From: Bog-473 sp963753115
GTDB taxonomy: Bacteria > Actinomycetota > Acidimicrobiia > Acidimicrobiales > RAAP-2
Length of the DNA: 64,000 nucleotides
Assembly (NCBI GenBank): GCA_963753115.1
Contig: CAVWBB010000021.1
Location: 62,001-126,000 of the forward strand
Direction: 5' to 3'
Under the pieces are notes generated by a model. It did not search any database. It saw nothing but the letters and a program-made list of their open reading frames with translations, and was not told where the DNA came from. A program made the position numbers and the translations under genes. Of the stretch, positions 24,563-33,402 are shown piece after piece; within the stretch, counting starts at the first letter, position 1, and each line of letters begins with the position of its first letter.

Positions 24563-25741
24563 TCAGCCCCGGGGGAGCCCCAGGACTCGCTCGCCGACCA
24601 GCGTGCGCTGGATCTCGTTGGTCCCGGCGAAGATGGACGACGCCTGGTAGTACAGCCACGAGCGCTGCCAGGCGCCGTCGGCTGGGTTCCCCTCCGCGCC
24701 CTCCCACAAGGGAGAGGCCGCCCCGAGCACGTCGAGCGCGGTCTGGTGCAGGCGCTTGGACATTTCGCTCCAGTACAGCTTCAGGGCGCTGCCCTCGGGT
24801 CCGGGAGCCTCGCCCTTGGAGAGCCGGGTGAGCGAGCGCCAGTTGTGCAGCTGGAAGAGGCGCACCTCGGTCGCCGCCTGGGCCAGCGACTGGCGGAGGC
24901 GCCAATCGTCGAAGCTCCCGTTGGCCTCGGCCAGGCGGAGCAGCTCCTCGATGAGCTGCGTGTGGATGACCAGCTGGCGCGGGTTGATGCCCCGCTCGTG
25001 GGCCAGCGTGGAGCCGGCGACGCCCCAGCCACCGCCCTCGGCGCCGACACGCCGGTCGTCCGGCACGAAGACGTCGTCGAGCTCGACTTCGTTGAACTCC
25101 GCCTCCCCGGTCGACTGCACCAGCGGGTGGACGACCACGCCCTCGGCGTGCATGTCGACGATGAGCGCCGTAATGCCCTGCTGGCGCTTCGGCGCGGTGG
25201 GGTCGCTCCGGGTCAGGCAGAGGCCCCAGTCGGCGAACTGGGCGTACGAGGTCCAGACCTTGCGGCCGGTGACCCGGTAGCCGCCCTCGACCGGCACGGC
25301 ACGGGTGGTGAGCGAGGCCAGGTCGCTCCCGGCGTCGGGCTCGCTGAAGAGCTGGCACCACAATTCGGAGGCAGAGAGGATGCGGGGAAGGAAGCGCTCC
25401 TTCTGCTCGGGCGTCCCATGGCCCAGCAGCGTGGGCCCCACCAGGTTGATGCCGATCCGGCCCACCAGCTCGGGTGCCCGGGCCCGGGCCAACTCCTCGA
25501 TCACGACGTAGTTCTCGAGCGCGCCGAGTCCGCGGCCGCCGTACTCCTGAGGCCAGGTCAGGCCCACCCACCCGTCGGCCGCCAGCTCGGCCTGCCACCG
25601 GCGCCCGAAGGCGACCGTCTCGGCCAGGTCGTCGAAGCGGGGCGGCAACCCGACGCCGTAGGGCCAGGGGAGGTGCTCCATGAGCCAGGTCCGGAAGGAG
25701 GCCCGCAGGGTCTCCTGCTCAGCCGTGGCGTGCAGATCCAT
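24563..25741 (-). CDS. Acyl-CoA dehydrogenase, FadE29-like (alpha-type) subunit
   Basis: A 392-aa protein from ATG 25741 (MDLHATAEQETL); ATG 25753 or 25792 would add residues that run into the operator. Motifs: LWCQLFSEPDAGSDLASLTT, VTGRKVWTSYAQFADWGLC, EFNEVELDDVFVPDD, FAGTNEIQRTLVGERVLGLPRG. It is closest in the window to the gene at 29469, sharing VGRIGINLVGPTLLGHGT-type segments. It is divergent from a FadE28-like gene with a perfect palindrome between, repeating the arrangement at 8.9-11.3 kb. Confidence 0.92.
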   Translation of the reverse strand: MDLHATAEQETLRASFRTWLMEHLPWPYGVGLPPRFDDLAETVAFGRRWQAELAADGWVGLTWPQEYGGRGLGALENYVVIEELARARAPELVGRIGINLVGPTLLGHGTPEQKERFLPRILSASELWCQLFSEPDAGSDLASLTTRAVPVEGGYRVTGRKVWTSYAQFADWGLCLTRSDPTAPKRQQGITALIVDMHAEGVVVHPLVQSTGEAEFNEVELDDVFVPDDRRVGAEGGGWGVAGSTLAHERGINPRQLVIHTQLIEELLRLAEANGSFDDWRLRQSLAQAATEVRLFQLHNWRSLTRLSKGEAPGPEGSALKLYWSEMSKRLHQTALDVLGAASPLWEGAEGNPADGAWQRSWLYYQASSIFAGTNEIQRTLVGERVLGLPRG

Positions 25742-25773
25742 CCGCCGCAGCATGGCACAGCCGCCGGACGAGG

Positions 25774-25787
25774 TGACACCCGTGTCA
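25774..25787. promoter_or_regulatory. Palindromic operator candidate, site 5 (TGACACCCGTGTCA)
   Basis: A perfect 14-bp palindrome, identical to site 4. It is 32 bp from the start at 25741 and 24 bp from the start at 25812, so one bound protein could control both divergent ACAD genes. Confidence 0.65.
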
Positions 25788-25811
25788 GCCATCGCCGTAG
25801 ACTGCGCCGCC

Positions 25812-26969
25812 GTGGACTTCGACCTCTCGAGCGACCAGCAAGCTTTGCGCGAGGCGGCGGCCTCGCTCCTCGACGGGATGGCCGGGTCCGACGCCCTCCG
25901 TGCCCGTGTCGGGACCGGGGCGATCGTCGGGACACTCCCAGGGGCCGGGGCGGCATCCGGGGAGACCGCGGCGGATGCGCCGCGGGGCTACGACAACGCC
26001 GTGTGGTCGGCCATGGCGGAGCAGGGGTGGCTGGCGATCGAGCTGCCCGAGGACGAGGGCGGCCTGGGCATGGGCATGGTCGAGCTGGCCGTGCTGTGCG
26101 AGGAGATCGGGCGGCGGCTGGTGGCCGCGCCGTTCCTCTCCAGCATCGTGGCCCTCGGTGCGCTGTGCGGGGACGAGGCGCGAGCCGACGCCGGCACGAA
26201 GGAGTGGCGCGAGGCGCTGGGCCAGGGAGACGCCGTGGGGTGTGTCGCCGCGGCGCCAGGGCCCCGAAGTCTCACGGTGTCGGGGACGCAGGGCCAGGTG
26301 CGCCTGACCGGGAAGACGTCCCCGGTGGCCTACGCGCCCTCGGCCGACGTCGCCGTGGTCCTGGCCGACGGCGGCGTCTACGGGGTCGATCTGCGGACGG
26401 AGGGGCGGCCGGAGCCGCTCTCGGCCATGGACCGCACGCGCGAGCTCGGGGTCCTCGCCTTCGACGGCACGCCGGCCCGGTTCCTCGGCGACGAGGCGGC
26501 GGCCGACCTCCTGATCGATCGGGCCGCCACGCTGGCCAGTGCCGAGATGCTCGGTGCGGCCGACCACGTGCTCGCCTTGACCGTGCAGTACGCCAAGGAC
26601 CGGGTGCAGTTCGGCAAGCCCATCGGCTCGTTCCAGGCCGTCAAACACATGCTGGCCGACGCGCTCGTCGACGTGGAAGGAATGCGGTCCACCGCGTACT
26701 ACGCCGCGTGGTGCGCGGCGGCCGGCGATCCGGAACGGCCGCTCGCAGCCAGCATGGCCAAGGCCTGGTGCTCCGATGCCTCGCGCCGCGTCATGGCGGC
26801 CGGCCTGCAGGTGCACGGGGGCATCGGGTTCACCTGGGAGCACGACATGCACCTCTACCTGAAGCGAGCCCAGCTCGACCAGGTCAGCTACGGGGACGCT
26901 GCGGCGCACCGCGATCGCATCGCGACCTTGCTGCGCGCCCGCCTGGAGGCCGGCGAGACCCTCGCCTGA
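25812..26969 (+). CDS. Acyl-CoA dehydrogenase, FadE28-like (beta-type) subunit
   Basis: A 385-aa protein from GTG 25812 (VDFDLSSDQQALREA). The N-terminal domain has IELPEDEGGLGMGMVELAVLCEEIGRRL. The middle domain is poorly conserved and lacks SEPxAGSD. The C-terminal domain has YAKDRVQFGKPIGSFQAVKHML and LQVHGGIGFTWEHDMHLYLKR. It is probably the partner of the divergent alpha subunit. It closely resembles the N-terminal half of the fused ACAD at 16438 and the gene at 10236. Confidence 0.9.
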   Translation: MDFDLSSDQQALREAAASLLDGMAGSDALRARVGTGAIVGTLPGAGAASGETAADAPRGYDNAVWSAMAEQGWLAIELPEDEGGLGMGMVELAVLCEEIGRRLVAAPFLSSIVALGALCGDEARADAGTKEWREALGQGDAVGCVAAAPGPRSLTVSGTQGQVRLTGKTSPVAYAPSADVAVVLADGGVYGVDLRTEGRPEPLSAMDRTRELGVLAFDGTPARFLGDEAAADLLIDRAATLASAEMLGAADHVLALTVQYAKDRVQFGKPIGSFQAVKHMLADALVDVEGMRSTAYYAAWCAAAGDPERPLAASMAKAWCSDASRRVMAAGLQVHGGIGFTWEHDMHLYLKRAQLDQVSYGDAAAHRDRIATLLRARLEAGETLA

Positions 26970-27045
26970 GGAGGGCACGGATCGGCACGATGCGGGTCCG
27001 CGCCGGGGACCGGACCCGCGTCGTCGAACCCGGGTGTCGACGCCG

Positions 27046-27687
27046 CTACTTGCCCAGTGCGCTGACGCGGGTGCCGTTGATGTCGCGGAGGACCAGCGCC
27101 TGGTTCTCGACACCGCTGGCCGCCTGCTGCCCGCTCGCCAGCTTCTGCGGCGGAACCACGACGGTGAGCCGCACGCCAACGAGATAGCCCGCCCGCACGG
27201 CGGCACTCTCGTGGACCGAGCCGAGCACCCCGGCCGGCTGCGGCTCGCAGGTGGTGGCCGTGGCGTGAGGCACCCGGGCGTCGTAATCGGCCAGGCTCTC
27301 CGTGCGCACGAAGGCTTTGCCGCTGGGTGTCCACGGCGTGGTGCCCCCGACGACAGCCCGGTAGGTGCTGAGGCTGCAGGCGACGGCGGATGGGGTGAGG
27401 ACGGCGATGAGCTTCGAGCTCGATCCGACCTCTTGGTAGACGCTCATGCGGTCGGGCGCCTTGTAGTCGATCTGGCGCACCTGGCTGATCGTCCCGTTCG
27501 ACCCGCCGGAGGAAAGCGTGTTGACCAGATCCAAGGTGAAGGAGTTCGAGAAGGTCAGGTCGGAACCGTTCTGCACCGTGAGCGTGGCGCCGCTCGGTGC
27601 CGACGACGCGCCGAGGACGGCGAAGACCACCGTGCCGACGCCAAGGAGCGCGAGCAGCAGGAACGGGACGAGGTTGCGGCGAGGCAC
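27046..27687 (-). CDS. Membrane-anchored extracytoplasmic protein of unknown function
   Basis: A 213-aa protein beginning MPRRNLVPFLLLALLGVGTVV, an uncleaved anchor or signal peptide, followed by a soluble Ser/Thr/Val-rich domain with two Cys (VACSLST and TTCEPQP) that could form a disulfide. The overall layout recalls small exported lipoprotein-like domains of actinobacteria, but there is no lipobox and I do not recognise the family. It stands alone between converging and tandem genes. Confidence 0.7.
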   Translation of the reverse strand: MPRRNLVPFLLLALLGVGTVVFAVLGASSAPSGATLTVQNGSDLTFSNSFTLDLVNTLSSGGSNGTISQVRQIDYKAPDRMSVYQEVGSSSKLIAVLTPSAVACSLSTYRAVVGGTTPWTPSGKAFVRTESLADYDARVPHATATTCEPQPAGVLGSVHESAAVRAGYLVGVRLTVVVPPQKLASGQQAASGVENQALVLRDINGTRVSALGK

Positions 27688-27744
27688 GGGCCAAAAGCTA
27701 ATGCGGGACCTCTGCCACGCCGTGGAATACGGGCTCGCTGGAGT

Positions 27745-27763
27745 CCCCGCCGCCCAGGCGGGG
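27745..27763 (-). terminator. GC hairpin upstream of the anchored protein gene and downstream side of the 27.7-27.9 kb gap
   Basis: CCCCGCC and GGCGGGG form a perfect 7-bp stem with a 5-base loop. There is no T-run, so it is only a candidate. The rest of the 27688-27888 gap shows nothing recognisable. Confidence 0.3.
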
Positions 27764-27888
27764 AGCAGGGGAGGCGGGCATCTTCTTCAAAACTGTAAAC
27801 AAGTTTGCGTAGAGCTGAGCGCAGGGTCGCCGACACTCCGTTGACCTGCCGGAACGCTCGGTTCGTCAGAGAGAGCGGCGGCCAGGGT

Positions 27889-29403
27889 TCAGCTGCCGGC
27901 GGCGCGGCGCTGCAGCGCAGCCCGGTCGGGCTTGCCCGAGCCCAGCAGCGGAAGATGCTCGAGGCGCTCGACCTTCTCGGGCGTCTTGAAGACGGCCATG
28001 CCGCGGCCGGCGAACCAACGGCGGCAGGCCTCGAGATCGAACGGAGCGGCGGATTCGACGAACGCGGCGACCCGCTCGCCCATGAGCGGGTCGGGATAGC
28101 CGACCGCCACGGCGTGTCGGACGTCCGGGTGGGCCTCCAGCGCGGCCTCGACCTCCGAGGCAGAGATGTTCTCGCCACCGCGGATGATGACGTCCTTGAG
28201 CCGCCCGACGATGCGCACCCACCCTTCGCTGTCGACGGTGGCCAGGTCCCCCGTGCGGAACCAGCCGCCACGAGCGATGACAGTGCCGGTCTGGGCGGCG
28301 TCGGCGTAGCCGGCGAACATCTCGGGGCCGCGCACCCACAGCTCGCCCGGTGCACCGGTGCCGCAGCGGGTGCCGGTCTCGGGGTCTGACACGCGCAACT
28401 CGACCGCGCCGACCGCGCGCCCGTCCGTGTCGCGGGCCTTCTCGAATGGATCGTCGTCGGTGCTCGTGGTCACCGTCGGCGCCTCGGTCGATCCGTACGT
28501 CCGCTTGACCCTGCAGTCGAAGGTGCGCGCCGTGTCCTCCACGAAGGCCGGCGTCACCGACGCACCACCGCTGGACACCAGCCGCACCGACGACACGTCC
28601 ACGCCGGGACCGTCCGCCAGGGCGCGGGCCATGGCGATGAAGAAGGTGGGTGGACCGGCGAGGAACGAGATGCGCTCTTTGGGCACCAAGGCCAGCGCCT
28701 GCTCGGGGTCGAAGCGCCGGACCAGGACAGAGCGCAGACCGGCGGCCCCGGGCACCAGCACCCCGTTGAGCAAACCCGAGATGTGGGCCATCGGCGCGGG
28801 CATGAGCACGGCGTCGGTCGGGCCGAGCCCGTGCACCCGCGCCATCAGGGACGCTTTCCAGCTCAGCCCGCGCTGCGTGTGCAGGACGGCCTTGGGGATG
28901 CCGGTCGAGCCGGACGTGAACAGGACCAGTGCCACGTCGGAAGGCCGGCTGGGCGACGTCCCGGCACGTATCGGGGCACCGCCGATGGCGTCGGCCAGCG
29001 CGACCGGGTCGGACAGCATCGCTGGCGCGAGCTCGACGACGAGCGCCGGATCGATCTGGCTGAGGGCGGCCTCGACGTCCGCTGCACCGAACGAGTGCAG
29101 GACGGGCGCGGCCACGGCGCCGAGTCGCCAACAGGCCCGGGTCAGGACGGCGGCGGCCAGGCTGTTGGGCACCTGCCACGCCACGGCGTCGCCCCGCCTG
29201 ACGCCCCGCTCCCGCAATCCGCCGGCCACCGTCGCCACCAGCGCATCCGCTGCGTCCGCTGACAGGCGGGCGGTGCCGTCGACCACCTCCCCTCCGTTCG
29301 CCGAGAGCAGGGTGTCGAGCGTCGGCACGTCCCAGGGCCCGCCCGACCGCCGGTAGCGGCGGGCGAGTTCGGGAACCCAGGTCGGTCGGAGGCGGGCCGT
29401 CAC
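27889..29403 (-). CDS. AMP-dependent acyl-CoA synthetase/ligase
   Basis: A 504-aa ANL enzyme starting at GTG 29403. P-loop FTSGSTGIPKAVLHT, adenine site TYGSTEAPTVTTS, hinge GGWFRTGDLATVDSEGW then GRLKDVIIRGGENISASEVE, and C-terminal lysine motif LLGSGKPDRAAL. It activates a carboxylic acid to its CoA ester. It is divergent from an alpha-type ACAD with an operator-like palindrome in the 65-bp gap. It differs from the ligase at 11327 in length and sequence, so the two probably take different substrates. Confidence 0.92.
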   Translation of the reverse strand: MTARLRPTWVPELARRYRRSGGPWDVPTLDTLLSANGGEVVDGTARLSADAADALVATVAGGLRERGVRRGDAVAWQVPNSLAAAVLTRACWRLGAVAAPVLHSFGAADVEAALSQIDPALVVELAPAMLSDPVALADAIGGAPIRAGTSPSRPSDVALVLFTSGSTGIPKAVLHTQRGLSWKASLMARVHGLGPTDAVLMPAPMAHISGLLNGVLVPGAAGLRSVLVRRFDPEQALALVPKERISFLAGPPTFFIAMARALADGPGVDVSSVRLVSSGGASVTPAFVEDTARTFDCRVKRTYGSTEAPTVTTSTDDDPFEKARDTDGRAVGAVELRVSDPETGTRCGTGAPGELWVRGPEMFAGYADAAQTGTVIARGGWFRTGDLATVDSEGWVRIVGRLKDVIIRGGENISASEVEAALEAHPDVRHAVAVGYPDPLMGERVAAFVESAAPFDLEACRRWFAGRGMAVFKTPEKVERLEHLPLLGSGKPDRAALQRRAAGS

Positions 29404-29434
29404 GGCAGGGCACCATACCCGGGCCCCGATAACG

Positions 29435-29448
29435 TGACGCCGATGTCA
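29435..29448. promoter_or_regulatory. Palindromic operator candidate, site 6 (TGACGCCGATGTCA)
   Basis: Outer arms TGAC/GTCA intact. It lies 31 bp from the ligase start (29403) and 20 bp from the ACAD start (29469), in the middle of a divergent promoter. Confidence 0.5.
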
Positions 29449-29468
29449 GGGTGCTGGAGGGAGCCGGC

Positions 29469-30611
29469 GTGGATCTCGCGCTGAAGAAAGAGGACGAGGA
29501 GTTCGCCGCGTCGTTCCGGGAGTGGCTGGCCGCACACCTCCGCCGCCCTCCGGCGTTCGCCGATCTGGCCGACGAGGTGGCCTGGGGTCGCGACTGGCAG
29601 GCCACCCTGGCGGCCGATCGCTGGGTGGGTGTCCACTGGCCCAGCGCCTACGGCGGGCGCAGCGCCACGCCGGTACAGGTCGCGCTGTACCAGAGTGAGT
29701 ACGCCCGCGCCCTGGCCCCCCAGCCGGTGAACCGGGTGGGCATCAACCTGGTGGGCCCGACGTTGCTGGCCCACGGCACCGAGGACCAGCGCCTGCGCTA
29801 CCTGCCGGCGATTCTCTCGGCCGAGGAGATCTGGTGCCAGCTCTTCAGTGAGCCCGACGCCGGGAGCGACCTGGCCTCGCTCTCCACGCGGGCCACACCG
29901 GTCGACGGGGGCTTCGAAGTCACCGGCCGCAAGGTCTGGACGTCGTACGCCCAGTTCGCCTCATGGGGTCTGTGCCTGGCGCGCACCGACGCCGAGGCGC
30001 CGCGTCCCCAGCAGGGGATCACGGCACTCATCGTGGACATGTCCGATCCCGGCGTCGACGTGCGCCCGCTGGTGCAGATGACGGGCGACTCAGAATTCAA
30101 CGAGGTCTTCCTGACGGACGTCTTCGTGCCGGCGGAGCACGTGGTGGGCATCGAGGGGCAGGGGTGGACCGTGGCCGGCTCCACGCTGGCGCACGAGCGG
30201 GGCACGAACTTCCCTTTCAAGGAGCAGGTGGTCCACGAGGGCTACCTGGCCCGGCTCTACGAGGAGGCGCTCGCCAACGGTTCGCTGGACGACCCGCTCG
30301 TCGCCGACGCGCTGGCGCAGGCCTCCATCGATCTCGCCGTGCTGCGTCTGCACAACCTGCGCACACTGACACGACTCGGGCGTGGCGAGGAGCCCGGCCC
30401 CGAGTCGAGCTGGATCAAGCTCTCCTGGACGACCATGACGCAGGCGCTCTCCGAGGCAGGCTTGCTCGTCACCGGACGCGACCCGGCGTCGGCGGAAGCC
30501 GGCCCGTGGGCGCGTCAATGGCTGTGGAGCAAGGCGGCGAGCATCGCCGGCGGGACGTCGCAGGTGCAGCGCGACATCATCGCCGGGAGGATCCTGGGCC
30601 TGCCGCGCTGA
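29469..30611 (+). CDS. Acyl-CoA dehydrogenase (FadE29-like alpha type)
   Basis: A 380-aa protein from GTG 29469 (GGAGGGAG site). Motifs: IWCQLFSEPDAGSDLASLST, VTGRKVWTSYAQFASWGLC, EFNEVFLTDVFVPAEH, SIAGGTSQVQRDIIAGRILGLPR. It is strongly similar to the gene at 24563, including the PQQGITALIVDM and NLVGPTLLAHGT segments, so the two are a duplicated pair. Its neighbour across the divergent promoter is an acyl-CoA ligase rather than a beta-type subunit. Confidence 0.92.
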   Translation: MDLALKKEDEEFAASFREWLAAHLRRPPAFADLADEVAWGRDWQATLAADRWVGVHWPSAYGGRSATPVQVALYQSEYARALAPQPVNRVGINLVGPTLLAHGTEDQRLRYLPAILSAEEIWCQLFSEPDAGSDLASLSTRATPVDGGFEVTGRKVWTSYAQFASWGLCLARTDAEAPRPQQGITALIVDMSDPGVDVRPLVQMTGDSEFNEVFLTDVFVPAEHVVGIEGQGWTVAGSTLAHERGTNFPFKEQVVHEGYLARLYEEALANGSLDDPLVADALAQASIDLAVLRLHNLRTLTRLGRGEEPGPESSWIKLSWTTMTQALSEAGLLVTGRDPASAEAGPWARQWLWSKAASIAGGTSQVQRDIIAGRILGLPR

Positions 30612-30623
30612 GCACAGCCGCAG

Positions 30624-31497
30624 CTAGGTCGCCGGGGAGGGACCAGTGGACGTCGTGGCCGGAGCCTCCGAGCCGGCGAGAAAGGCGATCCCCACCGCGG
30701 CCACGACGAGGCCGACGAAGGTCGACCCCGCGTGGCCGCTGCCGCTTCCCGGACAGCGTCTCGCCGTAGACCACCATGCCGAGAAGCACGCTCGAGAACA
30801 GCGTCACGGAATTGCTCGACGCCATGGCGGGCGCCAGCACGCCTGTCTTGAGGGCTGATTGCTGAAGGACGAACCCGCTCACGGCAGACAGGATCAGCAC
30901 GTAGATCGACCAACTGGTGAGGAGCGCGAGCACACCGCCGCCGATCTGCGTGACGAACGTCTTCGTCACCGCCGCCTGCAAGCCGTAGCCGAGGCCGGCC
31001 GCTGCGCCGAACGTCAGCGCCTTGGCAGCTCCCGAGAAGCGTCGGCCGACCATGAACAAGACACACACGAGAGCGCCCGTGAGCAGGCAGGCCCACCACC
31101 AGGTGGCGGCGCTTGGATGGGACGTGCCGCCCTGGGGCTGACCGGCCGAGAGGAAGAAGACGATGCCGACGAGGGTGAGCGTGGCCCCGATCAGCTCGCG
31201 GCGCCCGATGCGCTGGTCCGTCAGCAGCGCGCCGAGCGGCAGCGCGAGCACGAGGCTGAGCGCGGTGAGCGATTGCACGACGACGAGCGAGCCGCGGTCG
31301 AGTGCCGCCGCCTGCACCACCCAACCCGCCGATTGGAGCGCGGTGCCCGCGACCCACACGGGCCGGTGCAAAATCTGCACGAGAAATCGTGGATCGTCTG
31401 CCGCAGCTGCGGTGGAGAGCGTGCCCTTTTGCTGCAGGACCGTGCCGAGTGCGAACAGCACGGCCGCCAGGATGGCGAGCGCCTCACCCATGGCCAT
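30624..31497 (-). CDS. DMT-superfamily (EamA-like) membrane transporter with a C-terminal frameshift
   Basis: Starts MAMGEALAILAAVLFALGTV at ATG 31497 (ATG 31491 is also possible). Successive hydrophobic helices are spaced as in DMT/EamA proteins (SLVVVQSLTALSLVLALPLG; LIGATLTLVGIVFFL; WWWACLLTGALVCVLF). After VVYGETLSG, at about 30744-30752, the frame breaks. Removing one base restores a last helix (STFVGLVVAAVGIAFLAGS) and a TAG stop at 30624, giving about 290 aa. Without the repair the protein runs on in an Arg-rich, non-membrane frame to 30577. The substrate is unknown. Confidence 0.75.
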
Positions 31498-31548
31498 CAA
31501 GGCTAGTGAGATGCCCAAGAACGGACCGGGTACGGCGTAATCTGTTCC

Positions 31549-32679
31549 ATGCGCGGAAAGGAGCAGCTGTCCCGGCGGGCCGCGAGCAACCTTGCCGCGG
31601 CCGAAATGGACCTTGCCGGCGCGACCGAGGACGGTGACGAGGAACGGATCACGCTGCTGCAGACGCTGCTGTCCTCTGGCGGTGAGATCCTGGTCTACCG
31701 ACCACAACTGCAGCACTATGCCGTCCTGTTCGGCGAGCTCGAGACGGCGGAACATGTCGCCGTGCTCGTGCCCGGAGTCGGGGACGGGACGAATCTCTGC
31801 CAGGACTGGATCCCCGAGGCCCAGAACCTGTACCAAGCCGCCGCGTCGACGGCCGTCGTCTTGTGGAAGGGCTACGACAACCCGGCTGACATCCTGGCCG
31901 CGGCAGCGGGGTCGATCGAGTGCAACGAGGACCTGGCAACGGCCGCCCACGACCTGACCGAGTTCGTCGCCTCACTGGCCCTGGAACCCGAGCAATCGCT
32001 GACCGTCGTGGCGCACAGCTTCGGGTCGATCGTCACCGGGGCAGCGTTGGCCGACGCCGGGCTGCACGTCACCGACGTCGTCGTGGCGGGCAGCCCTGGC
32101 ATGACGGTGGACGGGCTTCGCCAGCTCCACCTGCAGCAGGCACATTTCTTCTCCGAACAAGCGCCAGGTGACGCCATCGCCGAACTCGGTGTCTTCGGCG
32201 CCGCGCCGGCCTCGCCGCGTTTCGGTGGCACGCGGATGAGCACCAACGCGCCCGAGCACACCCCGGTCACGGCGCACTCGCACTACTTCGACCCAGGCTC
32301 GGCCGCGCTGGAGAACATGGCCGACGTCGTGACCGGACAGTACGAGGAGATCCTGCGGCACCGGGCTGCCTTTCCCGAGATCGTCGGCGGCCTCGTGGCC
32401 TGGGCCCTCCGCATGCCGGCCGCGCCGCTCTGCGCGGCGGGACGGCACTACCGCGGGCCCGGGTTCCGGGTGTTGGTGAACTGGTGCCGCCTGGTCGACC
32501 TCGGGGCGAGCGAGACGGGCAACCTGGTCTGTGAGGTCCTCGACGAGAGCGAGCGCGCCCTCCTGTGGTTCGCGCATCGGGTCGGCGCGGTGCCGCACCA
32601 CGTCGCCGAAGCGGCGGCGGAACCCGAGCCTGGGACCGGGTCGGAGGCGGAGAATCCCACTGACCCTGAAGTGATCTGA
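31549..32679 (+). CDS. Alpha/beta-hydrolase of the DUF1023 family
   Basis: A 376-aa protein from ATG 31549. The hydrolase core shows VAVLVPGVGDGTNL near the first strand, the nucleophile elbow VVAHSFGSIVTG with the Ser about residue 150, and VVVAGSPGM after it. The His candidate is in TAHSHYFDPGS. This AHSxGS plus AGSPG layout is that of PF06259 (DUF1023). An N-terminal helical extension of about 60 residues precedes it. The family is widespread in actinobacteria with unknown substrates, often linked to cell-envelope genes. It is divergent from the DMT transporter. Confidence 0.8.
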   Translation: MRGKEQLSRRAASNLAAAEMDLAGATEDGDEERITLLQTLLSSGGEILVYRPQLQHYAVLFGELETAEHVAVLVPGVGDGTNLCQDWIPEAQNLYQAAASTAVVLWKGYDNPADILAAAAGSIECNEDLATAAHDLTEFVASLALEPEQSLTVVAHSFGSIVTGAALADAGLHVTDVVVAGSPGMTVDGLRQLHLQQAHFFSEQAPGDAIAELGVFGAAPASPRFGGTRMSTNAPEHTPVTAHSHYFDPGSAALENMADVVTGQYEEILRHRAAFPEIVGGLVAWALRMPAAPLCAAGRHYRGPGFRVLVNWCRLVDLGASETGNLVCEVLDESERALLWFAHRVGAVPHHVAEAAAEPEPGTGSEAENPTDPEVI

Positions 32680-32682
32680 CCC

Positions 32683-32714
32683 CTGAGGTGCCTCTGAGGC
32701 GCCTCTGAGGTGCC
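32683..32714 (+). repeat. 11-bp tandem repeat, three copies (CTGAGGTGCCT type)
   Basis: Units CTGAGGTGCCT, CTGAGGCGCCT and CTGAGGTGCC follow the stop at 32679. The middle contains the palindrome GAGGCGCCTC, which could form a small hairpin at the 3' end of the hydrolase transcript. Confidence 0.7.
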
Positions 32715-32791
32715 GGCGACTCGCACGGCGTCACGCGGGCCGATGGTGATGTCGTCGTGACCGTGCTCGTCGAGGGCCCCCGATCCTAACC

Positions 32792-32805
32792 TGACAGCAG
32801 CGTCA
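32792..32805. promoter_or_regulatory. Palindromic operator candidate, site 7 (TGACAGCAGCGTCA)
   Basis: Outer arms intact with partial inner symmetry. It lies 33 bp upstream of the gluconate-dehydrogenase-subunit-3-like gene and its GMC partner. Confidence 0.5.
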
Positions 32806-32838
32806 GCAAACGGGTCGCCGTCACGCTACGTTTGCCCG

Positions 32839-33402
32839 ATGCCCGTCTGGCTGAGCGAACAGGAGTACGCCACGCTGCGGGCCGCCTGTGCCCAGATGCT
32901 GCCCTCCGGTGAGGGCACACCGGGCGCCGAGGAGGCCGGCGTGGCGGAGTACATCGATGGTTTCTTGGGGGCCTTCTCGTTCGACCCGCCCCGCATCTGG
33001 GCGGGCGGACCGAGTTCGGGGCGCCACGGGGGAGTGGATGGGTTCGCCACCTTCCACGCGCTGGCCCCGCTCGACGAGCTCGCCTGGCGCATGCGGATCG
33101 AGGGCTCGCAGGGCCTGCCCGAGCGCGAGTTCAACGGACCGGTGATCGGACTTCAGGAGCGCTACCGGGATGGGCTGGCCGCGCTCGGCGACGACTTCAC
33201 CGAGGTGGACGGCCGCGAGCAGCGGCGCCGGCTGCGCGACAACGAGGAGTTCTGCGAGCTCCTGTGGGAGCACTGCTGTGAGGGGATGTACGGCGCGCCC
33301 GAGTACGGGGGCAACCGGAACGCCGTCGGCTGGTCGTACATCGACTACGAGGGCGACGTGCAGCCGCGCGGCTACAGCGACGCCGAGGTGTCGCAGCCAT
33401 GA
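32839..33402 (+). CDS. Gluconate 2-dehydrogenase subunit 3-like protein
   Basis: A 187-aa protein from ATG 32839. It starts with LSEQEYATLRAACAQMLP, the helical opening of the gluconate 2-dehydrogenase subunit 3 family (PF13618), and later has REQRRRLRDNEEFCELLWEH and GAPEYGGNRNAVGWSYIDYEGD, the YGGN segment near the C-terminus typical of the family. It has no Tat or Sec signal, unlike many periplasmic relatives. It overlaps the GMC flavoprotein gene by four bases (ATGA), so the two form the small and large subunits of one dehydrogenase. Confidence 0.88.
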   Translation: MPVWLSEQEYATLRAACAQMLPSGEGTPGAEEAGVAEYIDGFLGAFSFDPPRIWAGGPSSGRHGGVDGFATFHALAPLDELAWRMRIEGSQGLPEREFNGPVIGLQERYRDGLAALGDDFTEVDGREQRRRLRDNEEFCELLWEHCCEGMYGAPEYGGNRNAVGWSYIDYEGDVQPRGYSDAEVSQP

